A stretch of DNA of 47,339 nt, from NCBI GenBank assembly GCA_943704495.1, contig CALSCR010003282.1, forward strand, positions 1 to 47,339, given 5' to 3'. The notes beneath the pieces are model-generated. The model saw only the letters and a list, made by a program, of their open reading frames with translations. It had not been told where the DNA came from and searched no databases. The stretch comes from Pigoraptor chileana (lineage: Eukaryota > Opisthokonta > Filasterea). The position numbers and the translations under genes were made by a program. Shown one piece after another: positions 23,456-31,844 of the stretch; positions within the stretch are counted from its first letter, which is position 1, and every line of letters starts with the position of its first letter.

Positions 23456-25094
23456 TTAGTTGTTGTATGCATAGTCTGCCTTGTTGTGCATGATCAAGCG
23501 ACCGTCAACAAAATAGAAGCTGTCGGAGCGCGTTTCGTATTCGTGCTCAACCATTTCCTTGACTGCTCGGGTAGTGTGCATGTGCGTTTGTGTGTGTGTC
23601 GGGGGGGGAGGGGAAAGACGGGGGACACATGTAAGTATGAGTGGCACGCACGGAGACAACACGCGACAAGTTGGACCGAAAGATGCGTGATTGTAATGTG
23701 TAGTGCTTCTCATTTATGTGTGTGGACGGAGGTGGCATAAACGAGAAGTATAGAAGAACGCACACACACACACACACAAAGGACGAGTCGGTTCGTATGC
23801 TCGACACCCACTCTCTTTCTCAGACAACTCGGGAAGCGTGTAGATGTGTTCGCACGAGTTTGTGCTGTTGGGTATGCAGAAGCCAAAGTCAAAGTCGAAC
23901 GACTTCAGGAGGCGATCCTTGAAGTAGTGGCGCTCGATCATGCGGAAGCGCGTGATGGGCTTGGATCCAACCACCCACACAACTCTGCATTTGAGAGATG
24001 CGATAGCGGCAACAGAGATGGAGACAGGGAAGGGTGCGCGAGAGAAAGAATTGTGGGCGTGCGGGGGCGGGGATATTGTGTGAGATGGGATCACGTGTGC
24101 TGAAAAAATCCCATGAATATGGAAGGTGAAATCACACTCATCCAAACGGCAAACACACACAAACTTGCTCCACAAAACTATCGTTCGCCGACGTCCCAAC
24201 ACTCGCACGCTGAAAGCGCCAGAAAAAGAACAGCAAAGGGACAACACGACACTTACGTCGTTCCGACATTCTGGAGACGCAAAAAGTCCTTGCTAAAGTT
24301 GTAGCGCACAAAGCGCCCAGTATTGTCGTTGTCATCGACGGGCTCGTATGCCGGTACATCCGCGGGCTTCTTCACATGGAACAAGATGCTGTCGCGGTCG
24401 AGATCGCGGATCTTAAACTCAACAAAGTCGATGCCATAAACATTTGCGCCGGGTTTGCAGAGGTACGCTGCGTTGTGAAATTGGCACACAGAAAAGGAGG
24501 GTAAATAGCAGCACACGCCCTCATATCAGCTCATGCCACAGTGCACTAGAAATTGAAACTTGCTAAATGTGAATCACTGAGAATGCGACGAGAATACGCA
24601 CTCGATGTTGGCCGTGTGAGTCCAAGCACGTCGTCTGGGGTGACCTCGCCCTTGCGGACAAGGTCGGCCTCGTTTGTTTCGGGTCCCTTTCCGCCCTTGT
24701 CTGCCTTTGCCTGCTTAGAGAGAAAGCGACCAAGACCGCCGCTCTTTCCCTCGCTCTTTCCCTCGCTCTTTCCTTCAGAGCTCTCGCTGGGACGCCGCTT
24801 GGGCGCTTCCGCAGCAGACGACGGCCGGCTATCCTTAGACGACGCAGCAGACGACGGCCGATCCTTCGATGAGGATGACGAAGAAGATGTCTTTGAGGAG
24901 GCAGAGGCGTCTGTCACGCTTGGGCGGCGAGGAGACGCGGTGGCCGACGCAGAAGATGAAGGGGGCTTTGCATCACTCGCCTTGCGCTTCGGGTCCGCAG
25001 ACGATGCCGTCGCCGAAGACGAAGAGGATGGCTTAGCGGGGCTCCCGGCAGGAGAGGCACCACTCGCCGACATGCGCTTGAGTGCGCTGCTCAT
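23456..25094 (-). CDS. UNC119: UNC119 lipid-cargo chaperone
   Basis: Four exons (25094-24602, 24467-24257, 23984-23812, 23562-23456) join in phase to 327 aa. From about residue 150 the protein follows the UNC119/PDE6D immunoglobulin-like fold: [60 protein letters not shown], then the C-terminal [22 protein letters not shown]119 binds N-myristoylated cargo and delivers it, typically to cilia or flagella, with release by ARL3-GTP. The N-terminal 145 residues are a Ser/Ala/Lys/Pro low-complexity extension containing a repeated EGKS motif, longer than in animal UNC119 (about 240 aa). The last exon is only 35 codons. Donors are GTGCGT, GTAAGT and GTGGGT. The gene converges on the PHF12-like gene and is followed upstream by HSCB on the same strand. 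Confidence 0.95.
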
Positions 25095-25421
25095 TTTCGA
25101 TTGTCGCAAAAGAAACACAAGGAAGAAGAAAAACTGAAAAGGTTGGGGAAAACTGGTGGAGTTTGTGGCTTGTTGTGGCAAATCGAAAGAAGTTTACAAA
25201 ACTCCCTACGTCAAGTCGCGCTAATTACAGACTGATAATGCAATGTCAGAGAGGTTGCGGTATAGAAGAAGTGGATGCATGAATTGCGGGCATTGCAAAT
25301 GCACAAAGCGGATGCACAAAGCGGATGGATGCAAATGCCACAGGAATGTGCCATTGGCAATCGGTGTGAAACTGTTTCAAATGAGAGACTGTCTGTGGCC
25401 CCAAAAATAAAAATCAATAAA

Positions 25422-25427
25422 TTTATT
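25422..25427 (-). terminator. Candidate HSCB polyadenylation signal AATAAA
   Basis: AATAAA on the minus strand, about 245 nt downstream of the HSCB stop and before the UNC119 start. An AATAAA on the other strand overlaps the same AT-rich patch, so chance occurrence is quite possible. Confidence 0.3.
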
Positions 25428-25541
25428 CGACACTCAGCGGTTCATACATAACGGATAGTGAGCAATTTGAATTTCACAAAATTAAGTTGAATGTTTTTTT
25501 GGCAGAGGTACCTCGCAACGAAAAACAGTAGCCGAGATAGC

Positions 25542-25571
25542 GGTAGGGTTACAGCCCTACCTAACCCTACC
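25542..25571. repeat. Perfect 10-bp inverted repeat with telomere-like heptamers
   Basis: GGTAGGGTTA at 25542-25551 and TAACCCTACC at 25562-25571 are exact reverse complements around a 10-nt spacer. This would form a stable hairpin in the 3' flank of HSCB, about 100 nt past its stop. The arms contain TAGGGTT, like many telomere repeats, but only single units are present. Confidence 0.8.
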
Positions 25572-25671
25572 TCACATGCGTCGTTCACGAGCACTATACT
25601 GAAGTTGTAACCATTTGCTGCTTTCGCTTTGAGCAAGACGCTTTGGTTTACAAAATGAGTGTGTGTATTGT

Positions 25672-26940
25672 TCAATGGTGCACTCGCAGCGGCTGCCCAG
25701 GCGCCCAGTTGCGTATGGCCGTGTGTATATTTTCGTAGAATTGCAGTCGCGCAACTTGCTCCTTGGCCGCGCCGAAATCCCCGGTTTCAAAGGCGGCCGT
25801 GATTGCCCCCAGCGTGTGCGATAGCTTCTCTGCTTGCGGCGGCGTTACAAGGTTCAGGATGCATCGGAGTAATCCAAGAATCAGGACATATGGTAGACAA
25901 TCAGGGCATTGCAGAGAAAAAGCGATGCCAGGCACGAGTGACATTAATTACACTATGCACCCACTGGAGTTTTCCGTTCGGATTTGATGAACTTCCTCAT
26001 CGCCCTCCGCCTCTGCGAGCCTCTCACTGACTTCCATGATCTCCATGAGAAATTCGGGATCACTCGCACTCTTTTCGTCTCGCTCCTCGATCGAAACGCC
26101 GTTTAATTTGAGCTTTCAGGTAATAATAAGAAGCAACTGTCACTTACGCTCCAATTATTCGTTACACAAGGTAACCGAATGACACATGGCGATTACTTAC
26201 AATGTAGAGTCCCCTTGATAGTGGCGATTTAATGGTCTTGAAGGCATCGTTCACTTTCGACGACAGCAAAGCGGAAAATGCTTGCTCCTCCTGTGCATAC
26301 ATTAAATCGGATAATGGACATAAGCGTGCCACACAGAGAGAAAAAAGTTCACACGCGAATGTCTGTAAACATACACGCACCTTGGTGGACATGGTGTGCT
26401 TGTCGGGATGCAGCTGCCATTGCAATTCTTTGAATTGGTTTTCAAGGACTTTATCGTCCACATTAAAAGTCACCGGCCTGCACGATCCGATTGGCTTTCT
26501 TCAGTTGTGTATGCTGAACATCTGGATGCAGAAACAGACAGTTGGGCTTCCACTTACATTCGAAACATTTCAAAGAAGTTGAGACTCTCATCGGGAGGTT
26601 GAATCTTTCCACAGTTTTCACAGGCAAATGCGAGCCTCGCCACGCTGTTGTCACAATTCCAACAACGTCCATGCGCAATGTTGCGACTATGAGTAGATTT
26701 AGCCTCATTCGAGACGAAGCGAGTGGCATTCATATTCCTCAGGGAATATCCTCCGTATATAATTGAGAGCTTGCCTGCCGGTGCTGTTCTTGTTGCTGTC
26801 TCAAAACTGGAAAGTGCCCGATCAAGGATGCGATAAGAAGAGAATCCAACGCACATGCCAGGCGCACGTAACACCGTCGCGCGCTGCATATTGGCGCCAA
26901 TTAAGGAATGCACAAGCGCCCGTGGGGTGTGTCTCAGCAT
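25672..26940 (-). CDS. HSCB: HSCB/HSC20 mitochondrial J-protein for Fe-S cluster assembly
   Basis: Five exons (26940-26558, 26477-26381, 26290-26201, 26112-25965, 25829-25672) give 291 aa. Residues 1 to about 60 are Arg-rich and poor in acidic residues at the start (MLRHTPRALVHSLIG), like a mitochondrial presequence. A four-Cys zinc module follows (C93, C96, C107, C110; CWNC..CENC), as in animal HSCB. The J domain has HPD at 151-153 (LQWQLHPDKH) and continues through NDAFKTIKSPLSRGLYI. The C-terminal helical domain (LMEIMEVSERLAEAE) is the part that binds the ISCU scaffold. HSCB delivers the ISCU-bound cluster to the mitochondrial HSP70. Acceptor choice for the last exon is uncertain by one codon (25832 or 25829). 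A minus-strand TATA-like box lies about 60 bp upstream of the start. Confidence 0.95.
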
Positions 26941-27000
26941 GATGGCAGCTCGGCAGATTCACAAGCACTGAATTCCGCGTCCATTTTCTCAGGTGTGGAG

Positions 27001-27006
27001 TTTATA
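27001..27006 (-). promoter_or_regulatory. TATA-like box upstream of HSCB
   Basis: TATAAA on the minus strand (plus strand TTTATA), about 60 bp upstream of the HSCB start codon. That is a plausible distance for a core promoter with a short leader. No other support. Confidence 0.35.
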
Positions 27007-27049
27007 CGCACTGAGCAGTCGCCCCACATGATCGGTGTAACCGAGTGGG

Positions 27050-27077
27050 CACGTGACAGAAAGAGAAGGGCACGTGA
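27050..27077. promoter_or_regulatory. Two CACGTGA sites in the HSCB / beta-TrCP spacer
   Basis: CACGTGA occurs at 27050-27056 and again at 27071-27077, both preceded by GGG, 21 bp apart (about two helical turns). The same core occurs in other 5' spacers of this window. Confidence 0.4.
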
Positions 27078-27833
27078 TTTCGAAAGAATTTCTTACTAAG
27101 TAAGTGTGCCACTTCGTTGGGTGCGCTATTCCAACCAATGAGACTTGAAGGACACAATCTATAGAAATTGCAATACTTAATTTCAAGCAACCGATTCGGG
27201 CAATTTGAATCTGAAACAGTCGGACGAATGTACTTACCGGCACGATAGTTCGACTGCCGCCCCCTTTTACTCCGCTCGCTCACCACGGCGGCATCATCCC
27301 CGCCTTCTTTTCCCTTGTTCGGCGCTTGACACGGGCATTCTCTTGCGCATTGCAGAGGAGGGCGAGAGAGAGAGCGTGAGAGAGCGTGAGAGAGAGAGAG
27401 GTCCTCGCCTGCACATGGGTCAATGCCACAGACGCGCTTTTGTATTGAGCTGTTTGTGAAAATTATTCTCTCAACGTCATTATCTGTCAATTAAGAATCG
27501 CAACGACAGTTGTTACTCAGCAGCATTATCGAATATTATTCGCTCACTCGACACAACACAGCACAGCACAACGTCACCTGCCTCGTTTCTTTACGACGAC
27601 AGGTGCTCACTGACAAGTGCTGTGGTGCGTTACCTAAGAATGTGCCTTGTCCCCATGCCCTCCTAACAACTACCACCAACCGCACTCCATCTTCTATTTA
27701 TTGCAGTCTCGTAGAAACGCCCGGCTGTTTTATATCTCTTGTTGTGAGAACTGTTCATGTGCAAAACTTCACTCTCTCAACTACGCAGCAGGCGAATAGG
27801 GATATTTATTTGTTGTTTTAACCTAGTTGAAAA

Positions 27834-30432
27834 ATGCGTTCTTCAAAGTTGCCCGCGAACCGAGCACCAATTCTTCACCCTGACTTCATTGCTCTCCGCA
27901 CACAATTGCGCAATGCTTCTGCGTCGCTGTCACTTGCTGCTGCAGCCGTCGTTAATCTCTCTCGCCAGGCGTCCGCGCGACAGTTATCGGCGTTTCAGGA
28001 GGCTCTTGCTGCCTCTCTGGAGCTGCGCGAGCGCAGGGAAGGATACGTGCATCCTCAACACCCAATAACCGAACAGAGGGGGCGGCATCCACGCTGCCGC
28101 ACATCGCGTGTGACACTCTCAGCCACAGAACTTGGCGGGAATATTCCGCGGGGAGCGTCTCTGGGAATGGAATACAATACGTTTGGGCCGCTTGTGTCCG
28201 AATTCGACCGGTGGGACAGCGACCGGCAGGTGATCTTTGTAAACACGCTGCTCAACCGAATGGCGCAAGCGCAGCTTGTGCAAATCGATGAAACGGTGCA
28301 AAAGTACCTCAAGAAAGATTTCGTCACGATGCTGCCGGGTGTGTGTGTGTGTCTGTGAAATTGTTGCGTCTAAATTCGTTTCATCATCCGCGTGTGTGTG
28401 GCAGAAGCAACTGGGTGCACTCTATTCATTGTGGCATGTGATGATCAACGCTAAGTCGCAATGTAACCCCAACTCTTGCGCATTCAGTTGAGCTCGCGTG
28501 GAAGATACTTTCATTTCTCGACGGCCCCAGCCTTTGCGCTGCGGAGGAGGTCTGTCGCGCGTGGCGCTGCGTTGTGTCGACGGGCGATGCATGGCGCTCT
28601 CTCTGCATTGCGAACGACGCGGAGGTGCCTCCGCCGACTTTCCTCACACAGACCCCAAATCCGCGACAGGACGGCCACATGAGCGCATGGCAGGAATCGC
28701 ACGTCAACCCAAGCAATCTTCCGTTTCGTGCACGCTCGGTCGATTGGAAGCGCCGTTTTGCGCTCGAGTACACCTCAGAGCGTAATTGGCGGTGTGGGCG
28801 GTACCGCATCGCTCACAAGCTGCCTGGCGAGAGCGGGGGCGTGTACTGCGTCCAGTACGACGACTGTTACCTTGTCAGCGGGCATCGTGACTGCAGCATC
28901 CGAGTGTGGGATTTGCGGGCGATCACGGTCGTGCATCGTTGCGAGGGGCACACTGGGTCGGTGCTGTGCCTCCAGTTTGATCGGGAGAAGATCATCTCGG
29001 GATCCAGTGACGGCACGATTCGCGTGTGGGCGTTTGACGACACTCGCACGATTGCGATACTGCCAGACCACAAGCAGCCCGTGCTGCACCTGCGCTTCCG
29101 GGGCGAGACGCTTGTCACGTGCTCCAAGGACAGGAATATTTTTGTGTGGGACATTTCCGACATCAACAACATACGGCACAGGCACGTTCTCTGCGGACAT
29201 TCGGTGGGTGGATATTTGTCTATGTCTGTGTCTGTGTCTATGTCTATGTCTGTGTCTATGTCTATGTCTGTGTCTATGTCTGTGTCTGTGTCTGTGTCTG
29301 TGAACCCAGTCACTGACGCATCACGTGATCGCGTGCTTTTTGAAATGATCGCATTAGGCGGCCGTCAATGCTGTTGATTTCAACGACACGGTGATTGTCT
29401 CTGCGTCGGGAGATCGCTCACTGAAGGTGTGGAATATCAACAACGGACAGTGTTTGCGCACGCTCGAGGGTCACTCGCGCGGCATTGCCTGCATCAACAT
29501 GCACGGGTGGGTTGAGTGGATTGCCTTGTGTGGGTTGAGTGGGATTCACGTGTTTATGACGGACCATAGTGGAGCGCGTTTGGAGAGCGAATGGGACGGA
29601 GTGGACTGTTTGTTTTTGTGTGCGAGTTAAGTCTCGTCCTCCCTCCTGCAATTCACACATAAGCACACTCACACACTCACCAGCTCATATTTGACACACT
29701 CACTTCCATTCACACATACGCGAACACATAAATGTGTCATCGCAGCAATCGTGTGGTCAGCGGATCTTCTGATCACGACATCCGGGTGTGGGATTGGACG
29801 ACCGGCGAGTGCGTCCACCGGCTCCAGGGCCACTCTAGCCTTGTCCGCTGTATTCGCTACGACGGCAAATTCATTGTCTCGGGTTCATACGACAGGTTTG
29901 TGTGCATGTGTGTGTGTGTGTGTGTGTGTGTTTGTGTGTTTGTGTGTTTGTGTGTACCCGCAACATTCTTAGGCACATTCTTCATGTTCACAAAACCTGT
30001 CTGTGCTACAACTCCACGGACATTGATAGTGGACCACTTTAAATGGGGTTTCGCTGCGAAACGTGCTCTCCACGTGTTCACACACTTCATCGCTAACAGT
30101 GGCCGCACCATCCATGCTCCCCTTCATCGCTCTCACCATCCCTCAGGTCAATCAAAGTGTGGGATGCCAAGACGTTCAAGTGTCTCCACACGTTTCTCGA
30201 GCACAACCACCGAGTGTTCCGCATTCAGTTTGACCGCAGCACGATGGTCAGCTCGTCTCAAGACGATAACATTCTCATCTGGGACTTCCGAGACGATGTG
30301 CAGGGCGGTGGCGGCGGCGGCGAACCTGCTGACAAGAGCGGCAATGCGGCCGGTAACAGTGGGCCCATGAACGGCGGGGTCGTTGACGCCGGGGATGTTG
30401 GTGGATCCGATGCGATGCAGGTTGACCCGTGA
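27834..30432 (+). CDS. BTRC: Beta-TrCP: F-box/WD40 substrate receptor of an SCF ubiquitin ligase
   Basis: Five exons (27834-28338, 28488-29203, 29358-29506, 29746-29895, 30147-30432) join in phase to 601 aa. Residues about 124-168 match the dimerisation (D) domain of beta-TrCP ([20 protein letters not shown], ending DFVTMLP). The F-box follows directly (about 169-205; [20 protein letters not shown]) and would bind SKP1. Then come seven WD40 blades (about 280-555), each ending in IRVWD/IKVWD-type strands; the last ends [13 protein letters not shown] as in the animal protein. SCF-beta-TrCP recognises doubly phosphorylated DSGxxS degrons. The N-terminal 100 residues and a Gly-rich acidic C-tail after blade 7 are not conserved. 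Intron 2 holds a TCTGTG/TCTATG repeat. All introns lie at strand boundaries and keep phase. Confidence 0.96.
29219..29301 (+). repeat. Hexanucleotide repeat TCTGTG/TCTATG in beta-TrCP intron 2
   Basis: About fourteen 6-bp units alternate between TCTGTG and TCTATG in an irregular higher-order pattern, occupying over half of the 154-bp intron 29204-29357. It reads through openly in two frames and could be mistaken for coding sequence. Confidence 0.9.
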
Positions 30433-30739
30433 GGGGATGCTGGCGGATGCATCCATTCCGCCCATTTGCCCATTGGGCGTGCGTGGGATTTGCGTGGGGT
30501 TGCAGTACGGTTTCAGCTGCAGTGGGATTAGCTGGCTAAGCGCCGTGTCGCGGTGGTCGAGACAAATCGCCTGCCTTTTGCCCTGTGCCTGTTCTGCGCA
30601 TTTGTGTCTTTCCCGTGTTGCTTGACAGTTGTGCTTTCCACATCCGTTCTTGTACACTCCATCCACCTTCAACTACATGCATCCCCCAACACCTCACACA
30701 CCACCTCACACGCGTACCCACCGTGTCGTCCGTGTTTTG

Positions 30740-30776
<37 letters not shown>

Positions 30777-31844
30777 GCGCGCTTTCTCTGCATACTCCCA
30801 TTGCGTTTGTCTTTCTCTTCGTTTCCCATTGATGGTCCATCAAATTGCATATGTTCGCCTCACTTTGTCTCTCTAACTGTCTTCCGTGAATTTTGTGTGT
30901 ATGTCTCTTGGCTGCGTATTGGCTTTATCTTCTGCTTTCCCCAATTGTGGGTTGGTGATTGTGTTCCACAGTGAATTGTGGGCGTGTGTTGAGCGCATTC
31001 GCCCGCGTGTGTCAGTGCCATCCCGCTCGAATACATTCTAAAAATATACACACTTTTAGCATTGCATTTTCCAGACACATACACCGTGCGTGTCATAACA
31101 ATTGCAACGAAACAGCGGCCGCCAATTGATAAGCCTATCAGTCTGCACAGAATGTATGCTCCGCGATGCAGCACTCTCCACTGCCAATGAGTGGCGCGTG
31201 CGTCTCTAAAAAATGGCTGTCGTGAAGTCAAAGGCGCCGTCGGCGTCATGCGAGATCTACCGGAGGCTTTGCGCAATGCACCACGATCGGATCACGTGAC
31301 TCGAATTTCGCACTTGAGAGTTTTCAGTTCTGCAGGTTTCTCGGTTGCATAGTCGACGGCAACCATAATCGCCGGGGGACAATTGCCTCGCATAGTGAGT
31401 GTTCCTGCGCAAAAGAAGAGAGTTACCCACGAGTATTCAACAATTGTCTCGTTAGAACGCAATCATTTCTGCTTGGCATCCATTAGTTCCAACTGCTTCA
31501 GATCGGTGCGAGAGCGAATTGGAACCGCAAGATCGACTGATGATTATTGCATATCGCGGATAGCATCCACTCTCTTTGGCGCATTTTCGTGCAGAAGTTG
31601 GCATAGCGGTAGCTGTTCTCTTACGGCGACTCAATCTGATTTGCGCTTGTCTGTGTGTCTGGAACGATCAGCCGTAGTATTTCGCGTGTGAGGACTTTGC
31701 CATCTACACTTGCGTGGCGCACACACCCAACTCGACGTGCATCACACAAATTTGCGGCCGTGCGACAGCGCTCAGCTCAATTAACGGGTGTGACGGAAGT
31801 GACGGCGTGATCGGTATCGCCATCCGCCGTTGCGAAAGAAAAAA
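30433..31844. other. Intergenic region, beta-TrCP to Pelota
   Basis: 1412 bp holding the beta-TrCP 3' flank (a TC tract at about 30740-30777) and the Pelota upstream region. A TCACGTGA palindrome lies at 31292-31299. A donor-like GTGAGT near 31397 might begin a Pelota 5' UTR intron. Open frames here show no domain and I call none. Confidence 0.55.
31292..31299. promoter_or_regulatory. TCACGTGA palindrome upstream of Pelota
   Basis: Perfect 8-bp palindrome with a CACGTG core, about 550 bp upstream of the Pelota start codon. Function is inferred only from similarity to the sites at 4946, 27050 and 37298. Confidence 0.3.

Larger units (their letters stand above)
25095..25671. other. Spacer between HSCB 3' end and UNC119 5' end
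   Basis: 577 bp on the same-strand junction of HSCB and UNC119. It holds a perfect inverted repeat (25542-25571), a candidate HSCB polyadenylation signal (25422-25427, minus) and presumably the UNC119 promoter, for which no clear element was seen. Confidence 0.55.
26941..27833. promoter_or_regulatory. Divergent promoter region, HSCB / beta-TrCP
   Basis: 893-bp spacer between start codons. It contains a minus-strand TATAAA near HSCB, two CACGTGA sites 21 bp apart, and a GA-rich tract at 27361-27402. A donor-like GTAAGTAC on the minus strand near 27236 could belong to a 5' UTR intron of HSCB. No coding exon supported. Confidence 0.55.

Noticed and set aside
23716-23922. Small plus-strand frame over the (AC)n tract opposite UNC119 intron 3
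   Set aside because: Reads microsatellite sequence and the antisense of a conserved UNC119 exon.
27228-27260. U1 snRNA-like 5' end (TACTTACCGG)
   Set aside because: Nothing after it folds or reads like U1. The match is equally a minus-strand splice donor (GTAAGTA).
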